From: Angiostrongylus vasorum
Taxonomy: Eukaryota > Nematoda > Chromadorea > Rhabditida > Metastrongylidae
Assembly (NCBI GenBank): GCA_018806985.1
Contig: JADANN010000099.1
Span: forward strand, 930,001-994,000
Direction: 5' to 3'
Length of the DNA stretch: 64,000 bases
Numbering within the stretch: position 1 is the first letter of the stretch; each line of letters starts with the position of its first letter. Below, piece by piece: positions 34,086 through 46,981 of the stretch. Under the pieces are notes generated by a model. It searched no databases and had not been told where the DNA came from. It was given only the letters and a program-made list of their open reading frames with translations. The position numbers and the translations under genes are program-made.

Positions 34086-34495
34086 GTGTGATCCTCCCAA
34101 CGGTTTACCGCCTCATCGTGACTGGGAGGTGTTCCTGGGTGTCGGACTGCGACGTACAGCGAGGGAATTCGTTCCCCCGCCAGGGCCTCCCAAGCTGAGA
34201 AGGAGTCCGGCGTTTCCATCAGGAAGCCTCCTAGCTAAGAGTAAACCAATACCAGAATCAACCACCGTCCTGGTATTAAAGTCGCATGGTGGCAAATCTC
34301 CCTCTGTTCCACAAGGGCTGCGACTGCTTGACGTGGTGATGACCTGGGGCAGATTTGGCCAGGTTGTCCTCGAGATTCCAGGCAACCACAGTGCCTTAAC
34401 CAGCAAATCTCCGATAAATGGTGATTGTGCTGGAGCCCGCACAACTAGTGATGACGGGACGGCCCGTTCAAGTATCAAGTATCAAGTATGTGTGA
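34085..34495 (+). repeat. Family B repeat with triple terminal unit
   Basis: CCCAACGGTTTACCGCCTCA start; ends in three successive AAGTATC units (34469-34488). It lies next to the foldback cluster. Confidence 0.75.
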
Positions 34496-36405
34496 TACAA
34501 CCACGGTGATGCTGAGATATTTGCAAAACTCTGGACCGTAGGTGCCTGTGGTGGGGAACGAACGCGCTATTGCCCTTTCCGGGGAGCAACGCATTCACCA
34601 CCACACCATGATGGTCCTTCGTTTCGCCTGTCTCTCAACTAATTTTCTATCGGTCAGTGGCATCCGCCATCATACGTCAACAGGATTGATTTATCTGGGT
34701 ATGTATCTGAAGGTTGTTATCACCTTTTTACACAAAATCGCTTCATTCTCGAGAAAATTTGGCTAAACAACTCAGAAACAACGAAAATCGGCCTTCATTA
34801 GACTCCTAAACCAAATGCTTAGCTTGAACCTAATAAAACACTGTTACTTTCGTACTATATTTCGTTACTTTTATCAGTCCTTTTGACGGGTGATTGCTGA
34901 TGGCATTGGTAGATAGAAAACTAGCCGAGAAACAGGCGAAACGAAAAACCGACATGGTGTGATGGTGAACGCGTTAGCTCCGGAAAGGGTACTAGCGCGT
35001 TCGTTCCCCATCGTAGACACCTGTGGTCCGGAGTTTTACAAATATCTCAGCATCTTAGCCGTTTTATTTACTGCCTACTCTTTTAAATGGCAGGGTATAT
35101 TGCGAAATATAACTTAAATGATGCTGAGATAATTGAAGAATTCCGGACCGCAGGTTTCTGCGGTGGGGAAACGAACGCGCTATTGTCCTTTCTAGGGAGT
35201 AACGCGTTCACCACCACACCATGATGGTCCTTCGTTTCGCCTGTCTCTCAACTAATTTTCTATCGGTCAGTGGCATCCGCCATCATACGTCAACAGGATT
35301 GATCTGGGGAGCACAGGATTGATTTATCTGGGTATGTATCTGAAGGTTGTTATCACCTTTTACACAAAATCGCTTCATTCTCGAGAAAATTTGGCTAAAC
35401 AACTCAGAAACAACGAAAATCGGCCTTCATTAGACTCCCTAAACCAAATGCTTAGCTTTTTTTGAACCTAATAAACACTGTTACTTTCGTACTATATTTC
35501 GTTACTTTTATCAGTCCTTTTGACGGGTGATTGCTGATGGCATTGGTAGATAGAAAACTAGCCGAGAAACAGGCGAAACGAAAAACCGACATGGTGTGAT
35601 GGTGAAACGCGTTAGCTCCGGAAAGGGTACTAGCGCGTTCGTTCCCCCATCGTAGACACCTGTGGTCCGGAGTTTTACAAATATCTCAGCATCTTAGCCG
35701 TTTTATTTACTGCCTACTCTTTTTAAATGGCAGGGTATATTGCGAAATATAACTTCAATGATGCTGAGATAATTGAAGAATTCCGGACCGCAGGTTTCTG
35801 CGGTGGGAAACGAACGCGCTATTGTCCTTTCTAGGGAGTAACGCGTTCACCACCACACATGCAGGTCCTTCGCTTCGCCTGTCTCTCAGCTAGTTCTATC
35901 GGTCTTTCTGCCGTCAGCAATCACCCGTCGGCGAGATTGATCTGGGTAGCTCAAATCGGCAATGAACCCAGTTAAGCTGAGGCTTTTTAGTTGTAATCAC
36001 AATCTTAACCGTTTTATTTACCGATTACTCTTTTTAATGGCAGGGTATATTGCGAAATATAACTTCAATGATGCTGAGATATTTGCAAAACTCGTGATTT
36101 TGAGTGCTATTAAAAAGAATAGACAGTAAATAAATCGGTTAAATATTCTGATTATAACTAAAAGCCTCAGCTTAACTGGGTTCATTGCCGACTTGAGCTC
36201 CCCAGATCAATCCCGCCGACGGGTGATTGCTGACGGCAGAGATCGATAGAACTAGCTGAGAGACAGGCGAAACGAAGGACCTGCATGGTGTGGTGGTGAA
36301 CGCGTTACTCCTCAGAAAGGACAATAGCGCGTTCGTTCCCCACTGCAGAACACTTGCGGTCGGGAGTTTTGCAAAATATCTCAGCATCATTGTGGTTGTG
36401 TCGCA
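34495..36405. repeat. Cluster of foldback elements (family C) with a ~620-bp tandem duplication
   Basis: Alternating arms of family C fill this stretch. The unit at 34604-35216 recurs at 35217-35850 almost exactly, including the unique centre (ATCGCTTCATTCTCGAGAAA). A further arm pair lies at 35850-36390. Most differences between the two long units are homopolymer lengths. There are no genes in this stretch. Confidence 0.75.
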
Positions 36406-36463
36406 CTAGATAGTCATTTTTAAAAAAAGCAATGACTGCGACAGTGGTTAAAAATTGACTTGC

Positions 36464-38075
36464 CTTGAAAAGCATTATCATATCGTCTGTTGTAACGAAA
36501 CCGTCACCGTTACTGTCGAGCTCCTGTTGTTAAAGATCTTTAATACGCTACAGCGTCGTGTACTTAACATGGTGTTGCGAGGCTTACATTGAAAATAGTG
36601 GTAGCACGCTGGTGGACTGTTTCCTTATTGATATTCTCCTGCTCACTTTCTTCCCCTTCATTGAGACCAAACACGGCTTGCGTGAAAGACAAGAACTCCT
36701 GGAAATTATTTTCGGTCCTTGCGTTTTAAGAAGTAAATGAAACAGAAGTAAGATCAGCACTTAATTGAAAGATTGGGTGAATTCTTATGGGTAAGGAACC
36801 CCTTTGCGTCATATTTACGCAATGTTTCATCCGCTCAATTTATGTGTTTATGTCCTATGTCAGCAGTACCCGACCGGAAATGTAAATTTGTCTGCTTGAC
36901 GTCCTGTGATAGTGCGAATCGTCCATAAAGCGTTTGTCTCGGCCGTGTATGGTTGGATAAGAGAGAGACATTCAATGAGGTTCTGAAAAAAGTGGACGGT
37001 AGACATATTGTCATTAAAATATCAGTGTTGTCCACCAACCTTGAATGTAATTATGCTTTTGTCGCCATTTGAGAAGGCAAGAAAAACACGCGAGATGTAC
37101 TGGTCATTGGCTCTTTCTGAAGCGATAATTGAGGCGAGGACTTGTTGGAACTCCTTCTCTCTCATTCGTCCTGATGGACATACCTGTTCCAACAATTTTG
37201 ACTAAAGAACGTTTTAACGCCTCATGGAGATGCAATTCTAGTTGGATGTGGTGTAGTACCACAATACGGACAGAAGTCCGCACTTGATGAGAGCCATTCG
37301 CTTTCTCTCTCCACAATATTACTTTAGAAGCAATATGAACTTTTTATTTACTGCATATTACAATTTTTCACGGAACGGTATTGTGTGAAATACAACCACC
37401 ATGATGCTGAGATACTTGCTAAACCTGTCGTGAAAAATTGGAATAGGCAGCAAATGAAGGAGTTAACATGGTTTCGACTGGTGGATTTAATGTCGATTTG
37501 TGCTCCCCAGACCAATCCCGTTGACTGCTGAGAGAACTGGTAGATGGAAAACTAGCTGAGAGAAAGGCAAAACGAAGGGCACGCATGATGTGGTGGTGAG
37601 CGCGTTATGCTCCGGAAAGGGTAGTAGGGCGTTCATTGCCCAGGGCAGACACTAACGGTCCGGAGTTTTGCAAAATTGGAAGCAATAAATTGTTATGGTT
37701 TCTAGTGATCTTAAGCGAGGCGTAGATTTTGTTTAATACTCAGATTGAAAATAATCTTATCGTACATATCTATTGTTCGCTCGTTCCATGCCGTTGGAAT
37801 CTTTCTACACCCATCAGTATCAACGAGACAAGATGAGATTAGCGTCGAAGAAAAGGATTGTGCCCTGGCTGGTGTGAAATATTTTGCGCAACTGCACTAT
37901 GCACATTTTTTAATCCCTGGAAACAGAACTGTTGTTCAAGTTCTTACATTTTTAAATCTCGCGTATATATATTTCAGCCATCTGCGATTGAAGTGTGTTG
38001 TTGTGGCCAGTTCATCAATAGATGGTGGCTGGATTCCGACCTCCCAGCGGTCAATCAAATCACTTTGATCCAGCT
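36464..38075 (-). CDS. Neuronal calcium sensor-like EF-hand protein, partial
   Basis: Four minus-strand exons with agreeing phases: 38075-37948, 37183-37040, 36698-36588, 36523-36464. Exon 1 seen here carries FNRRWLKYIYARFKN and exon 2 starts VCPSGRM. A CPxG-disabled first EF-hand is the signature of the recoverin/NCS family. The second EF loop (FSNGDKSIITFKEF) lacks the usual Asp ligands. The last loop (DSNGDGFVTTDD) is canonical except for Asp at position 12. Compared with NCS proteins, the segment holding EF3 is absent: an acidic NEGEESEQ stretch leads straight to the last hand. The last donor is GC (AAG|GCAAGT). The first exon shown begins in phase 2 after an acceptor, so an upstream start exon is missing or was not recognised, and so is the C-terminal end. 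The likely role is Ca2+ sensing in the cytosol. Confidence 0.75.
37335..37680. repeat. Foldback element (family C), short internal form
   Basis: TTTTTATTTACTGCATATTA and ATGATGCTGAGATACTTGC on the left; ATGATGTGGTGGTGAGCGCG and CGGTCCGGAGTTTTGCAAA on the right. It lies in the intron between EF-hand exons 37948 and 37183. Confidence 0.6.
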
Positions 38076-38109
38076 CTGAATAATGAGCAAACTTATACCT
38101 ACTTAGAAC

Positions 38110-38640
38110 ATTCATTGATCAATCTGCACATGTCCTATAGGTTTTTCCTTTTGTTTTACATTTGTCGTTCTGGAGATGGTCATACCTGTATAGGTGATCA
38201 ACTGCGAGTTGAGGATTTCGGAGTTGATTTGTGCATATTCGTGCTGGTACACGCGTGTGACGAATACGTTGCCGTGTCTCCAACGGGAGGCCTTATTGGT
38301 GGCCGTTTTGATTATCTTCGAATGCACTTTAATGTTATTGTCGCCTACGTCTTGGTTTCTGTCGCCAACGGTGATGGGCATTTCTCTTCGAAAAGGAGTT
38401 CCCTTACACAAGGCAAACCGCAGAGGATAGTCCTGCAAAACGATCTCTAATTTCCATTGCAATATCCTGATCTCTATTCTCTGTACTCCTGATCCTGTGC
38501 GGTTCCTCCTTCCTCTGAAATCGCTCCTAAAAAATTTGTATGGACATATTTCGTTGCGACGAATTCTGTGAGATCTTCGTACCACGTATTGACCTCTTTA
38601 TCATAAACTTCTGTATTTGATGAATATTAGTTATTGATAA
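38110..38640 (-). mobile_element. Likely degraded RTE-type endonuclease fragment, minus strand
   Basis: The minus strand reads VYDKEVNTWYEDLTEFV, resembling [15 protein letters not shown] of the RTE endonuclease, then GNSFSKRNAHHRW, resembling the GNS-F-KK--RRWTW block that precedes the His motif. Frameshifts separate the blocks. It lies just upstream of the EF-hand gene exons. Confidence 0.4.
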
Positions 38641-39020
38641 TTGCTTGGCCCATCCTCACTGGTTGTGTGTGCCCCAGCATACTCTCCATTCTTCGGAGTT
38701 TTTCTGGTTTAGCCATTGTGTTTCCCTGGAGTTCCGAGTTCAGTCTGGCGAAAGTCTGCCATAGGTCGTCACCACCACAGGCAGCCGCCGCCCTTATGGA
38801 TAATGGAGATTTGTCACCGTGCGACTAGTTTGATACCAGGACAGTGGTGGATCTTGGTATTGATATTGGTTTACTCCTAGCTAGGCTTCATGACGGAAAC
38901 GCCGGACTCCTTCTTAGACCCTGATGCTGATGGTAATGAATACCCCGCTGTACATTGCAGCCCGACACTCAGGAACACCACCTCCCTGCAACGATGAGGC
39001 GGTAAACTGTCGGGAGGATT
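38635..39020 (-). repeat. Family B repeat
   Basis: Reverse copy from TTGCTTGGCCCATCCTCACT to CGATGAGGCGGTAAACTGTC. Confidence 0.7.
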
Positions 39021-40250
39021 AGCTAGTGATAGTGGATAAAAAAGGTCAAGCATTCGGCCTTGATCCATTTTTTGAAGACACGCTATATGTTCGTCTCCAT
39101 CGAGATCGTAGAAGTGGTTGAATCAATATTTATCGTACAGAATGGCTTATTAGGCTTACCGATGTACCGAGCTGTTTTCTATCTCATTCCATTCTAATGA
39201 AAGAAGGTGGTTAACGGATGGTTGCACGACAAAGCCAATACTAAATGCTCCACTTTCCATGTGATAGCTTTTTTTGTTCCAAGTTTCTTGAAAAGCAATA
39301 ACAGTATTTGATGCGGCGTGTGGCATCGAAAAATAACATGGAGTTTGTGGCCTGAAGAGGCTGGCGTTAGCTGCACATTCTCAAAGGATGCCCCCTTGGC
39401 GTGTCATGGAGCGATCTTGGTTCTTCAGATCAATAATATCTCTCCTGATATGTTACATACTGGTGGAGCGGTACACTCCCAAAACTTGCTAGAGCGAAGA
39501 GGGTGACGAACAAATGCAGTCGACGGTAATTATGAAGCAGAAATATTTTCTCCAATTTAAAAGCGACAGGGATCTTGCAGTTTGTCGACCCAAACCTTGG
39601 GGCCGCAACAAGAAAAACCCAACAGGAACTGAATAAAAAAAATTATGGAATGGGAAGGTGTGAGATTTATTACCTTCGTTTTTTGTAGAAAATTTTGAAC
39701 TGTATGGTTCGAAGTGCCCAGTAAAGACGTTGAAAGAGACGATCGATGACTTGGTTCGAAAAAACGCGCCCAGGATTGTCGTAAAGACGATGTATAACTC
39801 GATCGAGCTGAAATAGCTTTTACTTGACATAGAATAATGGAGCAGTGTTATGGGTTTAAATTTGCTGAAAATGTGCTGGAAGCGTTTTAAACGTTTTCAG
39901 TTGAGATACAGGTATGCAGAGTACATGGAACGAGAAGAATACATATTTAAGTCAAAGGTATGAAGCAGAGGACTATAAGTAAATGCTAGATACAAAAATC
40001 TCATGGGGAAAAAAGCATGAGAAATCTCTTGGAATTTGGGGGGGGTGACAAAAACAAGAATGAGTGGGTGACAGCGTAACTACGACAAATATGGTAAAAT
40101 TGTTGATAACTGGGTACAGACAGAAGCATTTCGCTTCAAATCGAAAAGTGTTTCTTGAACTGTCCAACAGTCTCTAGGATCCAATAGCAAGAATATTTTC
40201 CCTCACCTATCTAATCATAACACCACAATTTTTGCTATTCTAACCAGTAT
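39020..40250. other. No recognised gene
   Basis: Open stretches on both strands without motifs. 39040-39190 may be a very worn SINE (TTGATCC, GGCTTACCGATGTACCGAGC). Confidence 0.4.
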
Positions 40251-40520
40251 AGGGGTGCATTCGGCCAAGTGGCCGGAGGAGCCTTGGAATACACATGGGA
40301 TCGAACCCAGCGCCCCAAGTTCGGGCAGCCTTCCATCTCTCTGTGGTCGGCAAATTGCTACTAGAGTTGTCTAGGAGGATAGCAACACTGGCTCGATGCA
40401 TCGGTAGGCCACCATGAGTCATTATAAAGGCCACTCATTCACCTCCAACGATGCTTAATGAAGTTGGATGCATGGCGCATTTCGGAAGGATTGATCAACG
40501 CCGAGAGCTCTATTCTTTTT
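40250..40520 (+). repeat. SINE family A copy with the clearest tRNA-like promoter
   Basis: GGCCAAGTGGCCGGAGG (A box) and GGGATCGAACCC (B box) are close to tRNA gene consensus boxes, about 20 bases apart. The body and CGCCGAGAGCTCTATTC end follow. Confidence 0.75.
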
Positions 40521-41690
40521 TATTTAACCAGTATTACTCTGTGAAACTCAATAGAACTACCAACCTTACCAAATACGTGATTTCTCAAAAGGTAATAAAA
40601 AGGATGCGGAATAGTTACCTAGAAAAAAAGTAAACTGGGCTTTTTTCGAGCAGTAGTTTTTACGTTCTATTTGCGAATAAGTGGGAGAGGGGTGGTATTC
40701 GCTTAGCCTGCGGTGCAAGGTAGAATCAGAGATAGAACCAGTTTGTATTACAGGCCACCTATCCCAAAACATGCACAAAGTGACAAGAAGAGGAAATGAG
40801 TCGTTAACATCAAATGACTTGATAATTCCACATATTGCCTTGAGCTCAAGCTTCATTCACGATAAAGTGTGAAAACATGCCAGATAGGCCAATAAATAGA
40901 GTAGCTTAGGAAAAAAAATAGAAATACAAACGGCAGAACACTACCAGAAAACCGACTATACTGTCAGAAACGAACTTTAGCTTGGTTTCTTTTTTTCTTT
41001 TCTAGCCCAGATTCTATGCACGATGGAAGGTAAGAATGAAGTGTGAAATCCGATCCTCATTTATTTTGGGTGTATCCAGTGCTTCTGCCTGCCAATCTCT
41101 AATCAAACAGGATTATGCCTATGCCAAACAATTCCACCCTTTGCTGAACATCTCGCTCATTGTTTCCAATATGTCTACAATTTTTTGCTCAGGTTATATA
41201 TTACATGTAGGAAGAAGTAAACTAACAGCCTTATGTCGCATGATTTAATTTTCAGTTCATGGAAGAACGTTAATGTGAAGAGACAATGACAACAACGACG
41301 TTGTCTGTCATCTTGGCAGGATGACCTCACTACGTGTCCAGTTGCAGTTGTATTACGTTGATATTCCACAGGGCACAAGACTGTTTCATTGCAGATTTTG
41401 GAAGGAATCCGAAAGGAATCTGTACATTTTGATCAACGTTGATGAATAGATTATGGCTATTAAGCAATCCGCCTTGGAAAATTCAGAGCGGAGATAACAA
41501 TCACACGATTGCGAGAGGGTTACAGTCTATTACGAGAAAGTGGAGTCAGAACAGGCAAAATGGGTAGAGCACCGGAGTTGGCAAGCTGACAGTAGGTCGT
41601 GTATTTCAAATTAAAGTTCTCTGGTTCAAAATACCCACAATTTGTGATCCAATGAAATTTCGCTTCTTGTATCGCCGTCGACGTCGACGT
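40520..41690. other. No recognised gene
   Basis: A/T-rich DNA between a SINE and an RTE 3' fragment; no supported feature. Confidence 0.45.
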
Positions 41691-42600
41691 CAAAAAGGGA
41701 GGAAATTATTTAGCGCCACCCTCCAGAACGTCATGCGTCATTGGCTTGATACAATATGAGAGTGAAAAATCGATGGTCGGCAGTTACACCATCTTCGCTT
41801 TGCTGATTACATCGTCCTTATAACACCAAACATTAGCCAAGCGGAACGAATGCTTACCGACTTTGATAAAGCCTGTGGAAAGATTGGTCTTCGACTAAAC
41901 CTCACAAGAACGATGTTCATGAAGAAGGGATTGGTTTCGTATGCCCCATTCACGCTCAATGGAAGGAATATCTCCGAATGCTCCAGTTATGTCTATCTAG
42001 GTCGGGAAATCAATACGATGAACGACATAGCTCCAGGGCTGAGCGGAAGGAAACGAGCGGCTTGGGGAGCTTTCAAGAGCATCGAGGATGTAGTGAAGAG
42101 AACAAAGAACACCCGACTCCGTGCCCACGTTTTGGACTCCACAATTCTTTCTCCCTTAACGTATGCATCGGAAACCTGGTCACTGTATAGAGAGAATGAA
42201 AGGTCACTCAGCTTTATTGAACGTGCTGTCGAAAGGACGGTGCTAGCAGTATCCCGTGTCACACAATTAAGGGATGGGATCCCCAAGCTCCAACCTGAGT
42301 CAACGATCGAAAATCAAAGATGTCGTGCTATACGCCAAACTGTGGGAGATAAGATGGGCCGTACACGTAGTGCGTATGAACGATAACCGATACAAAAGCC
42401 GTTAGCGACTGGATTCCTCGAGATGTCAAACGCACTGCAGGTTGACCACCGACTCGATGGTCAAACTTCTCCACGAAAAGCGTAGAAGAGAGATATGATG
42501 CTCAAGGAGCCCGTAGAGCTAGCAGAACCCACTGGGGTACTGTTGCACGGGACAGGGAAAAATAGAAGATTTACTCGCGCCCGATCGACTCATTGAACGA
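41690..42600 (+). mobile_element. RTE retrotransposon 3' part, FADD changed to FADY
   Basis: Begins within RT at LFSATLQ-like sequence, then RFADYIVLITPNISQAERML, SSYVYLGREINTMND and [16 protein letters not shown] to the C-terminus. It ends with repeated ACAGGTGATA units near 42620. A 178-codon stretch (41850-42386) is still open. The second Asp of FADD is replaced by Tyr (GAT to TAC at 41808), so the enzyme would be inactive. Confidence 0.85.
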
Positions 42601-42619
42601 CAAACGGGACGGCAGGTGA

Positions 42620-43360
42620 TACAGGTGATATCGCCGTCATCGGCTGGTCGACTATTTGTAGGAATTGTTATTGCCACTGAATTCCGCTGTTCTGGAATAG
42701 GCCTCAAAATTGGAAGGTAAAAATTCCTTTCCGATCCGAAAGGGTCGGAAAAATTTTTGTGTTGGAGATTGGAGAAAGAATCTAATAATTCCAGGGAATT
42801 ATGATCAACGAACATCCAACGCTTCCGTGAGGAAAGAAAACCAGCTTTCGTAAGTCCGCTGCGGAATTGACATGGCAACCTGGCCACCACTGTGAATGAC
42901 GGTTGCACGACAGGAAAGGAATGGGGAGAGTGCACAACTTGTGTTTGCAACCATCTAAGTTAATGAGAAACGAGACCAATCTGAAAGACACCGAGGATAC
43001 GACATAACTGAAAGCATAAAAGTCGGTTAGTGCTGTTTAGCACAAGTTCTAGAATCGTCAGATGTTAAATATATTTTCGACTGAGAGGGAAATAATACGG
43101 GTGGTGCATAGCATACTGCCACGTATTGTGTTTAGAAAGGATGAACAAACGACTTTGGTCCCCCCTCAGAAAAGCACAGAAGTGATCTCACTTAGGTGAC
43201 AGTCTAGAAACCATTTCTTCCTTTTTTCTTTTAGAAACGCTCGGTGGTTTGAAAAGTTAAATCGCCAACTTTATCCGGGTGGGAAATATTTGCGGCCTCC
43301 AAAGAAGGAACCTTTCATGAAACTCGGGTGACCTAGTAAATAATATACGATGATAAAAAT
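42620..43360. other. No recognised gene
   Basis: A 143-codon minus-strand open stretch (42519-42950) overlaps the RTE tail and has no recognisable domain. Confidence 0.4.
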
Positions 43361-43640
43361 AAAGGATAAAGTTCTCAGGGTTGATCAATCCCCTGAGGGA
43401 TGCGCCATTCATTCGATTTCATTAAGCAACGTTTCGAGGTGATTGAACGCATATCTGGCCTTTACTATGACTCGCGGTGGCCTACCGATGTATCGAGCCA
43501 GTGCTGCTATCCCTCCCAGACAAGTCTGGTAGTAATTTGTCGACCCCAGAGGGATGGAAGGCTTGGTGGGCCATGGGCCCCGGATCGATTCCACGTGTGT
43601 GTTGCAGAGCGCCTCCGACCACTGCGCCACACGCGCCACA
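43360..43640 (-). repeat. SINE family A copy
   Basis: Starts AAAGGATAAAGTTCTCAGGG and ends ACTGCGCCACACGCGCCAC, the complete family in reverse orientation. Confidence 0.75.
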
Positions 43641-46221
43641 TATGGTATACTACCCCCTAATTCAAGTGTTAGGAATGGCCAAAAAACCTTTGGGTTTTTT
43701 TTTGAACATCGAACTATATTTTCTAAAGCTCTCTTTGGCGAGACCTGCGAAACAAAAATTATGAGAGACGCAATGCGCAATGGTGTTTTTAATGGTTTCC
43801 TCCAAAAAATTTTAGCATGAAATGGTTATGAGACAGAATTGTGGGAGATATAAAGAGTCTTTGGTTTCACATGTTTCTGTCTACTTATTAGATAATGATT
43901 ATTGAACTCCTTCACTCTCGGCTGACAAATTCCCTTGCTTCGCTGGTAAAAGTGTTCCTTTGAACCCAAAAAAAGAACGACTCGAATTACGCTGAGGGAA
44001 AAAAAACCCCTTCGTTTCGGTGCTGTAATTTTGCAACGGTGAAGTGATTATCACTGATTATTTCTTGGATGAAAAAGTTTCGGATTCTTCACAAGAATAC
44101 TGCTTAAATCTCCATACTTTTCCAATCGAGAATTTAAAATAAGCAAATAGACACTATTGCCTTTGTGAAAAGGGTAATGGTAGACACTGTGGGCTTGAGA
44201 GTTGTTAGTTTTCACTCAGTGAGCTACGGTGCTAAGGTTCGACAAAAACGTCGTAGGTTTGGAAGTGTAGTGAACTCGTCAGGATCTCGCATCGTGCTCA
44301 AAAGTGAGCCTCTTCTATGAATTTTCGATAGCATAGTTTATGAGGTGGAGCTTTTCATCGAGCGCAAAGGCGGCATCTAAAGCTGTCGAAGAATTTCTGG
44401 TTAGAAAACAGGTCCCAACTTATTTAGCGACTTATTTATATTAGTCAAGCCTTCAATCTAGTCTTCCTTTTCATTTTTGCATTAAGGCGTTGCCCATTAC
44501 TGCCATGAATTCCAAATTATTCCACTCAACTTTATTCTGAAGAGTCACTTTGAATGAAAATTTGAAAAGGAATGATGATGCGATGAAACAACTCAGTTAA
44601 AGTTAAGTTAAGCTCATGTCTGATATCGTTCAAGGCTTAAAAATCGGAGCGAACACTTCTTTCAATGTCACAGAGAATCCCTTCATTCAACGTACTATAC
44701 ACGGTCTCAGAGTATATCAGCATCAGTTCAGCAACAACGCCGTATTTAAGATTGTACGCCCGGATTTCAAACTAATTCGCTCAGAAGGAAGTCCTTGTAG
44801 TTTCGCAAGCAGAGCTGTAAAGCCAAAAAATAGAGGTTTATAAGGGTACAAAGGGATATTTGGCCAGTAAAGTGAAAGCCATTAGACCACTGAGATCTGC
44901 TAAGTCACCATAGCTCGTCAGGAAGTGGAATTAAAACAAGGTAATACAAGAAGAAAAAAGATTTAGATGAGAAATAGGTTTGTTGTAAATGTTGCATTAC
45001 ATTGGAAAATCAGTGGAACTGGAAAAGTTGGCAGCCAAGGATTCACACATGATACAGCGAGGTAAGAACCGGAGAACTGAGCTCAATTTGGCTAGCCGAC
45101 ATAAATTTTTACGGAACCTCCTGGCTATATAGTTTGAGCCAAGCATTTGAACTTCCCCCCATAATTGATAGCCAAGCCAAAATTACTACTTTCTGGCGGA
45201 TTGCGGCTAACCAGAATGCCACCAAGTGGCACAAATCCCTAGCGAAGGGAAGCAGGATACCCCTTGGAACAAAGACATAAGACAAGTGCTCGGATGTAAA
45301 AAAGAGCTATTTAATGAAGTTTCATCGATGACATACAATCTGCACAAATTGCATGTAAACAACAAGTGCATGTTATTTGAAATGTTTCGTTTAATAGTGC
45401 TCTCCTTTAAATATGACTGGACCCATCCATCCCCTGTCTCGTTTCATTCAAGTTGTCCGGAAAATCCATCATGTACAAAGATGGGCGGGATGTACGTGTG
45501 TTGCGTTTTAGTGACCTATGGTCGTTTCCCTTCAATGCCACTTTTAATGACTCTTATGCTTACTTTTCTCAGGAACCTTAAGATAGGTCACTAAGGAGGT
45601 CCCAGGTATTTAAACGGTTGTCGGCATTCTAGACTGCGAACTTTGTTCCACATGAATTTTCCACTCACTGTTCTAGGAATTTCCGTGACTAGTTGAAAAA
45701 GTGAATGTAATGTTTCAAGCGTCAGGGTTAGTTAGTCGGTGAACCATTTGAGCTTAAGGGACTGGAAAGCCTAACACTTTTGGTATGAAACGCCTTATTT
45801 ACCACGTCTTTGGGAAGGCAACGGCCTATTGCTTGGCGGTTGTACACTGGCATGAATAACCTTGCTCTTAGCTGAAGTTTCAGACGAAAATTTCGAATTT
45901 TTTCAGTTTAGTAGAGTCTACTGATAGAAGTCCATTACCGTTTCTTCAAAAGCCGTTCAGAAATAGATTGGTGCCTTCACACGAAATTCATCACTTGTGA
46001 TGTTGAACTCTACCTTTCTCTACTTTAACCGAAATTCTTAAGCAAAATTCTTCGATTCCTTATTAATTAAGGGACAATATTAAAAATACTTGTCCATGCT
46101 TAAATTAATCGGCTACTCGAGACTTCATTATTTACTGAGCTCCTTTATCCCAATAGTGGAAATTGGTGGTCATTAACCAAAAAATGTTTGAAGAAAAAGA
46201 AAAGCGGTTTCCAAAACTTAC

Positions 46222-46315
46222 TTGGCTGCATCGCCTTTTCGGTTGCTGAGAGCCAATAGTGGTGAAGATATTCTTGCCTGTAAACATAGTGGAATAGACG
46301 GCGCCGTTGGAGTTC
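46222..46315 (-). other. Candidate internal exon, product unknown
   Basis: 94 bases between CTCTCCAG and CCAA|GTAAGT. One frame reads NSNGAVYSTMFTGKNIF, then SQQPKRRC, but all three frames are open, so coding is uncertain. No adjoining exons were recognised. Confidence 0.3.
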
Positions 46316-46981
46316 CTGGAGAGTTGTTGATTGAATAGACACCCAAACGAGGTTGAAAATAAGCCCCTAGACGGCGTTTTCTAGACTGCTAGGCAGGGGG
46401 ATGATGGATGGATACGAAGGAGTCGAAGAGCAACATGCAGCATAGCATAGATGAAGAATATCGAGCACGAACATTGCATTAGAAGTGTTACTTATTCATA
46501 CGATTGAGGAGAATCGAGAGAAACCCCGAGGATTTCGCATTTCAACAGAGCCATTCTGCATGAGGCTACGGATGTCGATTTCCTAGTGCTTGCTTCACGA
46601 TGGGTCATTGAACTTCGCCAAAAAAGTAGATGCGCTCTCTGGATTGTTTGCTTTATCGAATTACGAGCAGAGGGGCTCATTATCTCAACGGAAATGTCGA
46701 GCTAACCGCAGCCGTCACAGATAAGATTCGCAACCAATATTTCCCGTTAAAATTCCCTTAAGACATGATGACTGATGTTAACCGCCAATATTTGTTTTTG
46801 AATCGGAATTTATTTCCTTTACGACGAGATTCGTAACGATAAGGATGCGAAATCAGGTGGTACGATATCTGTTGTTTTGTTCTTATATGAAGCACGTGGT
46901 AAAGGGAAGTGTCTAAAGCATTTAAACAAGATGTTAAAGTACAAACGTTGGGGTTAGAAAGTAGTGCTTTTAGGAAAATTC

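Noticed and set aside
34542..34766. Short frames repeated across foldback copies
   Set aside because: They recur only because the noncoding foldback arms recur; starts and frames differ between copies.
38112..38585. 157-codon minus-strand frame considered as the missing 5' exon of the EF-hand gene
   Set aside because: Pieces in other frames match RTE endonuclease blocks (EVNTWYEDL, GNSFSKRNAHHRW), so this is more likely a decayed element.
45226..45594. 122-codon plus-strand frame with a Cys-rich piece
   Set aside because: No domain match, no good donor after the Cys pair, and no neighbouring exons.
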